From Paragordius varius (taxonomy: Eukaryota; Nematomorpha), in contig OZ176059.1 of assembly GCA_964247055.1 (NCBI GenBank), positions 2,914,001 to 2,978,000 of the forward strand: DNA of 64,000 bases, in the 5' to 3' direction. Below, one piece after another: positions 51,601 to 62,048 of this stretch; the first letter of the stretch is position 1; every line of letters starts with the position of its first letter. Position numbers and translations under genes: made by a program. The notes under the pieces are model-generated. The model did not search any database. It saw only the letters and a program-made list of their open reading frames with translations, and had not been told where the DNA came from.

Positions 51601-53347
51601 TAAAAAAATATAGCTGAATAAAAATTTTTCTCAAAGTTAAAGCCGATTACCCTCATTTTCCCTAATCAGCACAAAAAAATTCTTTTGTGCGCTGCGTAGC
51701 ACACAAAAAGAGGTTTGACTGTATAGTAATATTTGGATTTTTAATAAACATTTTAAGTTTTTACCTTGACATTTATGAGAATGGGAGAATCCAAAGCAAT
51801 GTAATGATCTTCAGTATTTATGGGTATGACAACAAACATTACTTAGAGAATAGATAAATAAAATTTATGGATTTAATAAATATATAAAAGTTGCCAAATT
51901 TGAATAAAAATAATTGGTCATTTTCGAAGGGATATTAAATTATATATATTTGATATTATTTATTTCATATCTAACATTTAAACACAATCCTCCACAATGA
52001 TACAGGTCGCTTATATTAAATTATTATCTATATTATATTTTGAACCGAGTCTAAAATATTTTATTGGTTTTTGAATCGTTTTTTAATTTGTGGGATTTTA
52101 TTAACAATAATTTTTTCATGATTAAGATATTCTTATAATTTTGGGATGATTGACAAATTCAGACGGAAATTTGAAAATATCTTTTTTTTTCACTTGTAAT
52201 TGGGTATATGAATGTTTTTTTAGTATTGTAATTACCGTCTCACTTAAACAATTCAATTTATAAATAATTAGTTAATATTATAATTTAATTTTTATGGATG
52301 GATTCAAATTAGCTTTATTAGGATCTCATGGGAAATGTATTTTTTAAATTATTATTGAAAAAAACAGAGGTGGTAAAATTAAAAAATTGAAATTAAACCA
52401 TTTAATAATTATTTTTGTTAATATATACAACTTTCAAACGCTAAATAAAAATTTTACCTGCATCGTTGGGATAATAAATGGCCTGACTTTTGTCAAATGT
52501 CACATTAAAAGTTATGGGTTTCGGACGTATCGGTATATAAATTTCTTCAATAAATTTGTATTTTATATTATCACAAAATAGTTTAATGATGGCCGTTGTC
52601 GTTAAAATTTTACGCGTTCCCCACTTCAAGTCTCGCGTGCCATCCCCTGATGAATAATGCGGATATGGTGTTTTATCGAAATGCTTATCAATCACATTTG
52701 TTTCAATGTGCGATTGAGATCTTGTTTTTAAGGGACTTGTTTTGGATGACTTTTCGTATCGAACCAAGACATCAGAACTTATTATAAATTCAACGGGAGA
52801 TACGGCTATAAAATATGGTGTGTATGGTATAAATACTTATATTAAAACAAAAAGCGTTATGAATTATTTTAAAACAAATATATAAAAAAATATTTGTTTA
52901 AACCAAAGTTTGAGGTTTATTTAAAAATTATATATAAAATAAAATTACCATTATATGATTCAGTTAGGATTTCTTTTGAAAATAGTGGGATATTCTCATG
53001 AGCAAAGTAGCCAAAAATTTGTATGTGGATTGTAATGTTGGGTGCTATGTCAGCAACGTGAATTAATAGTTGTTGTTTGCTATCCAAGATTAGGCTCTTA
53101 GGAGCCCATAACAAATATTTTTGACTAAATTAATAAAACACGTGACAAATATATTTAAATATAGTCGTCTGCTTCATGCAATAAAATAATGGAAAACAAT
53201 TATATCGTTTGGCTATTCTGCATTCAAAAATAAGCATGACATGAAATATTAAAATTAAATTAATGCTGTATTATACCTCCTAAACAATGGTATCTGGAAT
53301 AATAAGATAGCAATTGTAAATATTTCAAAAATGGATTTGTGTTTCAT
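24441..53347 (-). CDS. Thioester-containing protein / alpha-2-macroglobulin family
   Basis: This is a secreted macroglobulin-fold protein of the TEP/CD109/C3/A2M family. Exons (minus order): 53347-53277 (signal MKHKSIFEIFTIAILLFQIP), 53125-52949 (YLLWAPKSLILDSKQQLLIH, MG1), 52805-52458, 51841-51765, 51081-50941, 50491-50165, 50039-~49750, ~49363-49134, 48628-48471, 48149-47883, 47171-47019, 45252-45095, 42774-42534 (FQLPFGDVFVGQRILLTVMV, MG7), 42272-42003, 32213-32165, a candidate ending at 30574, 30454-30398, 30336-30186, 29890-29773, 29657-29551, 29155-28980, 28895-28779, 28609-28501, 28437-28347, 25180-25021, 24743-24441. Most junctions agree in phase. Junctions around 45.1-42.8 kb, 32.2-30.6 kb and 29.8-29.6 kb do not, so an exon or two is missing there. 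The receptor-binding domain ends in QPAIIQIR, and the tail has the C3/CD109/insect-TEP cysteine signature NCEFFYTP...ENCICFEGKFVC. The usual GCGEQ thioester site was not found. Total is near 1440 residues. The introns host an sHSP gene, MITEs and an LTR fossil. Confidence 0.88.
25680..25800 (+). repeat. Possible tRNA-derived SINE head
   Basis: The phrase TGGAGCGGTAGGGCAATCGC resembles a Pol III A box in a tRNA-like head, followed about 40 bp later by a weak B-box-like GCATTGATCTCC. The stretch is less AT-rich than the intron around it. No second copy was seen in the window and no target duplication was identified. Confidence 0.3.
26428..27290 (+). mobile_element. Ty3/Gypsy-like LTR retrotransposon fossil (gag, protease-like part)
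   Basis: This is a fossil remnant of an LTR retrotransposon in a TEP intron. The first part resembles a Ty3/Gypsy-type Gag in length and spacing, and the last part resembles the start of an aspartic protease domain. Reverse transcriptase, integrase and LTRs were not seen here. The copy is broken, with a few breaks, and heavily truncated. It looks moderately old. Confidence 0.65.
32214..36756. other. Long TEP intron, left part, no host exon seen
   Basis: This is very AT-rich intronic DNA of the TEP gene. It holds a (TA)n tract at 33653-33684 beside a short coding-like minus-strand stretch (LISRLGFMSLDLTLFDIEP, about 33545-33650) that I cannot assign, and a hAT-type terminus relic near 34760. 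The 35.0-36.7 kb part precedes the sHSP gene and probably contains its promoter and 5' leader. I could not pick out a convincing heat-shock element. Confidence 0.5.
36847..39180 (+). CDS. Small heat-shock protein with three alpha-crystallin domains
   Basis: This is an ATP-independent holdase-type chaperone of the HSP20 family, expected to form oligomers that bind unfolding proteins. The 777-residue product has three alpha-crystallin domains, at about residues 305-385 (LDMKEFLPQDIKVKI ... FNREFTLP), 550-632 (LDLNGYDPDDIKVNV ... FNREYTLP) and 698-777 (FDMKDYMPEDIKVKV ... FSREYVIP). Each keeps the conserved Arg of the FxREx segment and a closing GVxTxE/GILTIE strand. A YIPVK motif after domain 2 matches the I-x-V anchoring motif, and domain 3 ends the protein without one. 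The 300-residue N-terminal region is Asn/Ser/Gly-rich and disordered. The frame opens earlier (36757), but TATTACAG at about 36792-36799 looks like a splice acceptor, so I take MNSSSFKPL at 36847 as the start. The coding region has no intron. The gene lies inside a TEP intron on the opposite strand. Confidence 0.93.
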   Translation: MNSSSFKPLNNGHSNNNNNTNGYNGSKNHRHTSTLTIPVNINNHGNSIKHGGGAGANYKNGNNTMKQPVNDDGILAHELERMNVKMNELRKSFDDLTSDGQRTSNGRNNDRDGIIGVKIQTKQPPTQSNATSTTAERYYPSARNSSTVNGKSNNGGWSNGNKYFSDNERVIGDVGNGGKHTTASSFATMPRLKQSTTNTYNGLTGAQNNDFGNEFDREIQDFRRNFEDFGRKSTTAYSSASHTDDRHSIKVIHNTDVGKSGRNRSNRDILFGTPDSGLGSSSAANTTLGMGTNIFDGELTGSSNKSLYQVTLDMKEFLPQDIKVKIVDNKLLRVEARMDARTDTGGTVQKEFNREFTLPSNVNTDALVSRIDNYGVMTLEAPYLVSGTNDTVERSSFGRGDGMTDHNISHNKSHNHDFSPNNKYSNSTSRSYSTTKNEFTKPSFNFNKPNKSFFDDAYNNSYHYNPPSTFNNWASGGPASTMPRRKYSLTNNGYGGFGHRKMPSFLDDFPHTPPLWDDFNNHRTDNKFVPSAGMIGTTASAALGLPKSSGDVPFRLKLDLNGYDPDDIKVNVCDNSLLRVQARHEAKGVNGTVSREFNREYTLPAHVDPDTIHSSFSRDGILTIESVATGPAAQERSYIPVKHNNTYKGDSLQNDYTSNKKVFSSDTHHFKDNNSNNNNDAHHITSSSLDNSGITRGTKETPFRLTFDMKDYMPEDIKVKVLGSKLRVEAKHVEESLERGSIIREFSREYVIPTNVEAESLRSSLSNEGVLTVESVL
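39181..41739. other. TEP intron, 3' flank of the sHSP gene
   Basis: No supported exon is seen. The first few hundred bases are the sHSP 3' region. The 83-residue plus-strand frame at 39232-39483 is pyrimidine-rich 3' sequence with no recognisable domain. The rest is AT-rich intron. Confidence 0.5.
41740..41985. mobile_element. MITE family A, copy A3
   Basis: The left arm has about one unit (TTACAATTTAAATTCATCCT). The right arm has three inverted units, including GGGTAAATTTGAATTGTT and GGGTGAATTTGAATTGTG. The core AATAAACTAAGCCATAACGA matches copies A2 and A4. It ends about 18 bp from the donor side of TEP exon 42272-42003. Confidence 0.7.
42832..42977. mobile_element. Short hairpin MITE P, copy 1
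   Basis: The ends are TTGGTCGATTAGTAATACAG and the inverse of TTGGGCCAATGGGTAATACAG shortened by a base or two. They share the TAATACAGTAGC arm with the copy at 49531-49670. It is about 146 bp and non-coding. It lies close to TEP exon 42774-42534 on the 5' side of that exon. Confidence 0.7.
43915..44217. mobile_element. MITE family A, copy A4, asymmetric arms
   Basis: It starts TATACCATTTACAATTTAAA and ends GTGTAAATGGTATA. The left arm has five 21-bp units arranged as a 42-bp dimer repeat (alternating TTAAACAAATC and TCGAACAATTC forms), while the right arm has a single unit. The core block is AATAAACTATGCTATAACGA. A plus-strand frame across it (43834-44049, repeated NNSNSPSN) is only the repeat translated. 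Confidence 0.85.
44248..44509. mobile_element. hAT-type MITE
   Basis: This 262-bp element begins CAGGGGTGGCCAACATACGG and ends with the inverted GTGTTGGACAGCCCTAG. The flanking octamers GCGTAAAA and TCTAAAAC/GTCTAAAA match in most positions, as for an old 8-bp duplication. It lies in a TEP intron just beyond MITE A4. Confidence 0.75.
45253..47018. other. TEP intron without recognised features
   Basis: AT-rich intron between exons 47171-47019 and 45252-45095. I see no repeat family, exon or RNA gene that I can support. Confidence 0.5.
48757..49103. mobile_element. MITE family A, copy A5 (diverged)
   Basis: The left arm has four diverged units (CACCCTTATAC, ACCCTCGAAAATTTCAAATT and so on), and the right arm has about three inverted units ending GTGTAAATGGTATA. 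The core keeps AACATAATTTATTTTTAGGG. It ends about 30 bp from TEP exon ~49363-49134. Confidence 0.65.
49531..49670. mobile_element. Short hairpin MITE P, copy 2
   Basis: The left end is TTGGCCAATTGGTAATACAG followed by TAGCGTATGG. The right end is CCATACGTTACTGTATTGTT then ATTTGGCCAA. This makes a 140-bp near-perfect hairpin in a TEP intron. Confidence 0.8.
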
Positions 53348-54692
53348 TTCAATTATGTTTTTGGCACGCTTTTAAAATTTTATATATCTTGTATATCAGC
53401 GCATTCCTCTCATAATTTCCAACAAATTTTCTACTGCGGAATATGGGATCAGATTTTGATGATATGGAAAAATCGTTATTTCGATAGTTTTTTTATAGAT
53501 TAAAAGGATAAAAATTGCTGAGAACTTTATTCCAAGACATATTATTAATGAATTGGATTGTTATGGTAGTATCCCGAATTCCGACATTTAAAAAAGTACA
53601 TTGTTTTAATTCATAATTAGAAAGAAACACCGCGCATGTTAAAATCATAGATTATGTTTTGACTTTAAGAATCCAATGATTTTATATATGTAATGACTTT
53701 TGTATATTTATATTACTATTATTGCTCTTTTTTTGATGCAAGCACATTTAAAAGTTTTTTTATTTAGTATTATTTTTTTTCTAAAATGAGCTTTTCTTAC
53801 CTTCATTATTTTTTTACATGCTGTTGTTTTTTTTACATAACGTGTTTCAATGAGGGATGGATAAATATATTTACAACAGGTAATGTAAATATGATTAAGT
53901 TTCCATATTTATTATATATAAGTATGAAAAGGTGTAAACAATATTAATTATAGTATTATTATAGATTCAAATTTTTCGGTATTTTTTGAATACATTATTT
54001 GTTTTATTTATGCAAATCACTTAATTGGGTAATGTGTATAAACACTAGTATCGTATCGTTGCCTAATCAAATTTTTAGTCATAATGTCTGATATATAAAA
54101 TTGTGTAATTTGCATATTATATGGTTAAATATATTTAAATAAAAATAATAAAAATTACATAATATTTTTCTTTTCGTTTTCCACTTTGACCCTAATGTTT
54201 GCCGGAAAAGAAAGGTTCCTTAATAAACAGTATTTATTGAAGTGCCATAAATGTTCCCCTATAAATTTTCAAAATGCTCAAAAAACACTTAAATAAATGC
54301 CTATTTAAATATTTCTTTCATATAAAATGGAAATTGCAGGATTGAGCAGGTTTATTTCGGCGACAGCGATAAATTTGAGGTGAAACTAATAATATTTATC
54401 AAATAATTTTAGTTTTTTTTAAAATTTATTATGTCTATATATATATATAGACATTACACAAAATCAGGGGCATAAAATGTATCCTTATATAATAATTATT
54501 GAAATATGTATCCAAATTGTTATGGTATTTTTCTATATGGGATGATATATATTATTATTTTTAAGATATTGGTTCTAATGAAATAATGGGGAAATTAGCA
54601 GAGATTTATACCTTAAATTTTCATTTTTAAACGATTACAGGGTTAGTTTTGTATCCTAATTATGGCTGTACCGAGCTGTATTAAAATTTTGG
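53348..54692. other. Upstream flank of the TEP gene
   Basis: AT-rich and gene-free. It should contain the TEP promoter (minus strand), but no TATA box or NF-kB-like site stands out against the AT background. A (TA)n palindrome TCTATATATATATAGA lies near 54434-54450. Confidence 0.4.
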
Positions 54693-55223
54693 TATATAAT
54701 TTACACTTCAAAAGTCTCCTTTAACTCTTCAAGTTGCCTTAACTTTCTTAATTTGTTTTTAACTTTTATCAATAGAACCATCAATCATTCATATATTTTA
54801 TCATTTACACTAACGCTGATTTAACCAAACAGAAACCGTACTATTAAATTCTTATAAAATAGTTTTATTTTAATAAGATTTTAACATTTAATCGAATAAA
54901 TATTAGTTTTCTGGGTTATTAATTACAATTTTTCATTGAAAACATCTATAATTAAATAAAATTGTTGAATAGGATAAATTAGTAATAAAAAAGTGGTTTT
55001 TATGAAAATTACCAGTTTAAAATGAATAAATATTTAATCAATCAAAAAATTACTTTAAAAAATAGTTTAATAAATAGATACATGCAAACTTTATGGTTGA
55101 TCCAAAAATGTTTAAGGATCAACTTAAGTGATCAAGGACCAACTTGAAGTGTTCAAAGACCACTTGAATTGTTAAAGACCAATTTAAAGTGTTCAATGAC
55201 ATTCTTAAAGTGCCAATGGTATA
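54693..55223. mobile_element. MITE family B, copy B2
   Basis: The left end resembles TATAATTTACACTTCAAAAG and the right end is AAGTGCCAATGGTATA. The right arm has at least five 21-bp units of the GGACCAACTTGAAGTGTT type, and the left arm has two to three. The core block TTTTCTGGGTTATTA is shared with 4420-4991. Confidence 0.75.
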
Positions 55224-55489
55224 TTAACAGCCAACTTTAAAATAAGTTTAAAAGAATGCTGGTAGAATATTCGATAGCTTTCCAAAGTATTTACATTTAA
55301 CCATATATAAATTTATTTGCATTTGTATTTATGATTCAAAAGAGCTAAGGACAAAAAATGGCTGCGAAAAAGTTTAAAAAAGAAGTTTTTTTGAACTATG
55401 CACCTAAGAAAGTATATTTTAATATATAGACCAATACTTTAATTACTTTTATTAAAGTTTAAATGGCTGTGGGGTATAAACCTACCCAA

Positions 55490-55540
55490 AAAATGATGAA
55501 GTGTTATGGACAAAATATGAGGGTAAGATATATTATCCGA

Positions 55541-55575
<35 letters not shown>

Positions 55576-56030
55576 TCCTGATAAATAACGCATCGAAATT
55601 CTCATGTTTTTATTGGGGCTTACGAGCTATATAAGTATTTCCACTTTTGAGGTAATTGCTACAAATAAATCGCAAAATCATATCGAATAAATAATTTTTG
55701 AAAGACATAAGATTTTTTCCAAATATATAATAGGCACAAAAAATATCCCGATGAACATAATCTGATAAATTCAGTATTTTCATGGTGCCTTTGGTTTCTG
55801 GCCTTGCAAGGAATATAAGAAAAATATTTACAATTTTGTACTATTGCTATATATCGAAAACTTGCAAACTTTTTGGGTGGAATCCAAGAGCTTTATTCTT
55901 GTAAAATCATACAAATATGTTGAAACTATTTTTTAAAAAAACAATATTATTAAACTTAAACGTCGCCATTGTAAAATGGAAAAACGAACATTCATCCAAA
56001 TGGTACACACATGCGTTTTTATATATAACC
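55490..56030. repeat. Degenerate CACAGTG-type element pieces
   Basis: Two partial copies of the arm phrase found in the next two elements occur here (around 55575-55660 and 55735-55840: AATCCTGATAAATAACGCAT, TTTGGTTTCTGGCC, GGAATATAAG). A (TA)n run lies at 55545-55571. The boundaries are unclear. Confidence 0.5.
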
Positions 56031-57199
56031 AGCGTCCACTAAAAAAATAACCCTTTCTCTATATTTTCTGGTAGGAAAATGTATCAGGATTATCATGATG
56101 CTTTTGGTGCTGCGAGTGATATGAATAAGTTACACTTTTTTGGTAAGTCTCCATAAAAATGGCAAAATTTGCCCATATTTTTTTGATAAATATTTTTGGC
56201 TTCATTCCAGAAAATATTACTAATACATATCAAAAACTCCATATAAAAGCAAAACAATATTTTTAAAAAATTTTTTATGTAAGCTTCGAAATTCCCGAAT
56301 TTTTTTGTTTTTCTAAAATGGGCTAGTGCTCATTAGATAAACGCAAAAATGCGGGGATTGCGCAATAGTTTTTAAATCTAAATTTTGACATTTAAGTAAA
56401 ATATTTTTTAAAAAATGCATACTTTTTTAAAAAATTTAATTTTTAGCAAATTTTGTTGAAGCGTACTTTATACTAGTTTGACGCGTAGTGGAAACGGTTT
56501 AAAAACAATATAATAAGTTATAAAAACAGTTTTTCTATATAATTTGATGATTCTGAACATCATAGAATTTAATTCAAGTATTCGTTCCTCTTCCGATTTA
56601 TTTTAAATATAAATTAAGTTTTGTAACAATTATCCTGGAAAAACTTAAAGTAAACGAACCTTAAAAATTAAATTCTGAAGCGATAGAAATATTTAGCATT
56701 TAATTATCTCGAAAAAGTTTTTTTTTATAATATCCAAATATATCGTTTCAGAAAACTTCGCTAAAAATTTATTTTTTGTATAAAATACACATTTTATTAA
56801 AATATTTTTTATAATATCAAAATATTGTATATATTTAAAATTTTTATCGCGCAATCCCGGCATTTTTGAGTTTATTTTAAAAGAACTACCCGTTTTATGA
56901 AAAAATTTGGGACTTTCGGAAGCCACATCTAAAAATAAAATTTTTTAAATTATTGTTTTTCTTTTCAAAGTAGTTTATGATCTATTTTGGTAATATTTTT
57001 TGGAAATTATTACAAAAAATATGGTCAAATTTTGTCATTTTCTGATATGAAGCACTTAGCACAAAAGTATAAATAACTATCTTATATCACTCGTTACGGC
57101 CAAAACCAAAACACTATGATAATCCAGATATATTTTTCTATCAGAATATATTTATTTTATCAGGATATTTTTTCATGACCCCCGATTTTGTACACTGTG
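56031..57199. mobile_element. CACAGTG-type foldback element, copy 2
   Basis: The right end is the inverse of CACAGTGTACAAAATCGGGG and continues as TCATGAAAAAATATCCTG. The arms pair over at least 160 bp: GGATTATCATGATGCTTTTG at about 56096 against its inverse at about 57105. The terminus matches the 7647-10038 element. The interior has no recognised protein. The small minus-strand frame at 56693-56926 is unremarkable. Confidence 0.7.
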
Positions 57200-57480
57200 T
57201 TATGGAAAGAAGATCTATCTTACGAAGTCAAGGACGATAAAGGATATAGCCGAAAACAGGCGAATTAATACAAAAAGACGAGAACATCTCTTAATAATTG
57301 TTCCATTCTTGCCAACCTCCAATTCTTACGTAAACAATAAACCCAGTAACATAACGCTATCAATACTAACACAGGACCAATACCCCTAGAAAATGTTTTA
57401 TTGTAGCAAATTTAACCCAAACCTATTAGGGAAAAAACGTACATATAGTATTTGATATACACAGGTCTTTATTTTATATG

Positions 57481-58108
57481 TTTATAAATCGGGGGGGGGG
57501 GGGGGATGAATATCTTGATGTATCAGGAATATCATGACTTTAGTTTTGGATATATGAGTGATATAAGAAAGTTATAATCTTTTGTGGTAACTGCTTCGTA
57601 TTCAAATTTAGCGTTTGCGCAATTTTGCTAAATAATATATTTTTAGTAAGTTAGAATAAACAATATTTGGAGATCAAATTGAAAATGACATTTTGTTAAA
57701 AACACAACTTATATCTTAATATAGCGAACACATATTTTTTTCAAAATCCGGGGTGTTAAAATTGTTCAGCATCGTCGAATTATATCGAGAGAGTGTTTTA
57801 TATTTTAAAGTGTTCATATACAGTTTTCACCATGCTTCAAATATCACGAAACTCGCTTCACCAAATTTTTGTCATAAATAAAATTAAGCAAATATATAAT
57901 TTTAAACAGTGATGTTAAAATTTGGCATTTTTTTGCTTCCGCCAAAGCTTTTTTCAGCAAAATGTGCGGAGATTTATCTAATTCTAATATGGAACAAAGG
58001 CAAAAAGTGGTCACACTTTCTTAAATCAGTCACAAGGCCAAAACCAAAAAAGCCCTAATAACCAAAAGAATATGATAATATTTGTTATATCCACATTTTG
58101 TGCACTGG
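57481..58108. mobile_element. CACAGTG-type foldback element, copy 3, with a poly-G terminus
   Basis: The left arm has ATCAGGAATATCATGACTTT then AGTTTTGGATATATGAGTGA at 57520-57580. The inverse is at 57990-58080. The right tip is ACATTTTGTGCACTG. The left tip carries 15 consecutive Gs (57491-57505), where the other copies have about five. No coding sequence. Confidence 0.65.
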
Positions 58109-58500
58109 TAATTCATAAGCGCTACAACTGATAGATTTCGCGATTGAAATATATAAATTTTACCAAGATATATATTTTGGATACACTACGCAATACTAGT
58201 CATTGATTGTATTATTATGCATAAAGTTTTTTTCAATTATCCAAATATTTTACCTAAAGAAGCTATTATAAAATATTCTAAAAAGAATTAAAAAAGTAGT
58301 GCTCAATTATTTTTACATGTGTTTAGTGTGCACCCATTATAGCGCATGAATTTTATTCGTCTGCTAGGCTTATCTTATAATTTTATATTTTATATTGCTC
58401 TACAATTAGTTAAATCAGCCTGGTAGGACCACTCATGTAAAATTTATTTTTAAAGCTATTTAAACGATACAATTTTACTTTTATTGTAATTAATACAGAT

Positions 58501-61137
58501 ATGCCTCATCATATAAATCAATGGAAGAAAGTAGCTATCAAAGCATCCGAGTCCATAAATAATCCATGGGAAAACTTTGATTTTGAACTGGTAAACCTTT
58601 TATCAATATTTATATGTATCATGATAAAACAGAAATGTGAGAGAGCTTATCGATGGAAATACGATTCTAAATCACACAAATGGTCAAAATCAGTTATATA
58701 TGTTAAAATGGAAAAACAATCATTTGATTCGGGCGCCCAAAGATGGTGCTATCGATTGTAAGTATTCTTAGTAAAATTGATTATAATTTAGAAAAAAGCT
58801 TCCTACCATATACAACAAGAAAGGTATCCTGGTACATGAACCTGATGAAAATGATATACAACAAAAGGGAGTTAGTCAATGGTTAACAGCCTCAAATTAT
58901 ATTGCCAAAGCTTACAAAATTCCCCAAACACGAGAAGTCTATGAACGTGATGTTCAACTACAAATGGATTTAAAGTTATGGGCCCAACAATACAATAAAT
59001 TTAATCCACCTAAACCGGTTAAAACAAATTTTTTTATCATGCAATTTTCTTATTTATTATAAAAAACAAATGGTAATACCACTCACCTCTTTCATCGTGT
59101 TTTGATTTATTGTAAATTTTATCATATTCTCGATTAGATAAAGCAAAATCATAAATTAGTGGAAAAAATATAATCGCTTAGCTTATAGGATGCTAGGTTT
59201 AAATGTTGTGTTTTTTTGGAATGTGTTCATGTTTATGCTTTCATGATTTACAGATTTTTCTAAAAACATATTACTTCCAAATTTATAAAAACGTTTGATT
59301 TAATATACATAAATTAATTTGAATAACCTTTAAAAAAGCCGAGATTTTATTCTTTTTTAGTAAGAATAAATATAAATGCTTACTTTGCCAATTTTATATC
59401 ATTCAAATTCAATAAATTAAATAATTTAAAAATTCTACAAAATGTTATGAAGCATTCATGCGTTTTGTGATTGAGAGTTAAAATTTGGTACATTCATCTA
59501 ATTGTTGTCAAATATACATATAATGAAAGATAATTATAAAAACCGTTTGTATTTTACAAACTTTAGCTCATTTAATTGCTTCAAAATAAATTTAGTTTTA
59601 GTAATTTGGATCGCAGAGTTGTATAGAAGAGATATAAACACATTGTTGGCTCTTAACTTATAACTTTTATAATATATGTTTTTCTTGGTTTCACTCCAAT
59701 TACTCATTTGTCAAAATGGCTAAAACTTATAAAATACTTTTATTGTTAATATTGGTAAATAAATTTTGACATACTATTTTTGTAAAAATTATATTATTTT
59801 TGTACAAAATTGACACTATAACACTTACCTTAAATTATATATAAATAAACTTTACCATGTAGCCGATATATAGTTAAATAAATATCTTTAAAATCTTGCC
59901 TGAAATCATATTATCATACTTTGAAATACTGTTTTTAAACAAATATTACCGCTAACATATAGATTGATATCATACAAATGACAATGTTGGAGTTTTTAGA
60001 TCGTTCGGATAATCAGGAAAAGTTTTATCACCTTGAACGCTATATTGAAGGGGAATACGTTAAATATAATTCCAATACAGGATTTGTATTGGATAAAGAT
60101 ATACGAATGACTCCGCAAGTTTTTTTATTTTTTTATTTCTTTGGTTGTTTTGTAGTTTTTTAGGGTTGAGCTTTTAACCATAAATGTAATAAACGGTTTG
60201 ACCGCTCTTAAATGCAGTCATTAGGGGTAATAATCGGTCAATATATAAATGGAAATGTATAGAATTAACTAAAAATTAAGGAAAATTAATCATATATCCA
60301 ATAATTTAGAAAGTATATTTTTGCTTAAACTTAAATTTTCCCATTATTCCTATATAATGATTATTTTATATGCCAATTTAGGCATTTAGTCATTTTACGT
60401 TTGAACGGTCAGGCCATGCACTTATAGTGGTAGATATACAAGGGGTCGGAGACCTGTGGACTGATCCCCAGATTCATACGTGCCACGGCACCGAATATAA
60501 TGATGGAAATTTAGGTATAATTCATATTTTTTGAATAAGATAATATTTAAAAGCAATTTTAATGAAATAATATTATTTGTTTAATTGTTGTTTTAAATCA
60601 CATATCATATTCGACCTAAATTTAATCATTTTATATTACAGTCATGTATGTTTAGAATTGTCAAACATACGTTTTTATTTGATTTTACTTTGTTTTTAAT
60701 TGTTATGATGTTTGATATGTCAGCTTTCAACATGCGCATTAAGCCTTAAAATAATAATACCCTATTTATTGTAAACAATAAAACAAAGTATAATCAATTA
60801 AACACGTATGTTTGACAATACTATACATACATGACTGTATTATTAACCTCATATTTCACTTAAAAACTTTAAATTAATTTTTACACATTTTAAATTCACT
60901 AAATTATAATTTTCAGCTAAATTAAATCGTATAATATGTCCATTATATTTATTACTCTATTTCGCTATTTTTTACATTTTAGGTAATTTATTTAGACTTG
61001 TTTTTATATACTGAAATACATGTAGCTTGTGAATTTAAAATGTTTAAGGGTAAATTTAACATTGTGTTTTAAACACCTTATATGTTATTTTTCCTGTATA
61101 CTTTTAAAAAATTATGTATTTTGTTTAAATTCTTTTT

Positions 61138-61178
<41 letters not shown>

Positions 61179-62009
61179 AGGTATACGCGGGATGGCATTA
61201 TTCTTTCATTCTCATGCTTGTAATAGCTTGTGTCGTTTCTTAAACCTATCACCCTTTGATTTGGCTCCATTGGAAAAGGGAACTCAACTTAATGCTCTTT
61301 ATCACCTTGATGAAGTATATCATATTATTCAAAATATAATACCGACTTTTTAACTTTAATAAAACAACTATACTTTATTAATCACAGGCATATTGGAATT
61401 ATGGTTTTTTATTGTTAAAAGTTGTATTAATTTTGTTTTTTCTTGCTATATATATTTTAAAAATTCGGCAAGGGGTGAAAATAAAATATATACACACAGA
61501 GAACTACTCATTTGATAATTTTCTTATTGACTAATTAAAAGACTTATATAATCAATAATATGGGTGTTTACTTTATCATAACTTTTTAGTAGATTTTTTT
61601 TAATGACTTAGTTATCAAAATACTGAAATAATTTAAGTTGGATAGATCGACTTTTTTTGATATACGATGTTTCTCTAAAAATAAGTTAAATGTAATGTTA
61701 TAGTGAGTTAGGAACTTGTATTATATTATATAGCGTTATATAGGTAATTAATGAAAAAAAACTAATATCAAAATGTGTTACGCTAAAATCAATTAAATTT
61801 AAGATATATTAAAGTAATAAAATATATTACAATTTATTATGATTGTGAAAAATTTTGATATCCATTAAACTCATATAATATGTTACATATATCTCATTAT
61901 ATATGTACGGCATCAAAGTTCATTATAATGCGTTATTTTGTTCAAAAACAACTTAAATCACACGCATCTCAAAGCTTAATTTTATATTTAAAGAATAATT
62001 TTTTTAATT

Positions 62010-62048
<39 letters not shown>

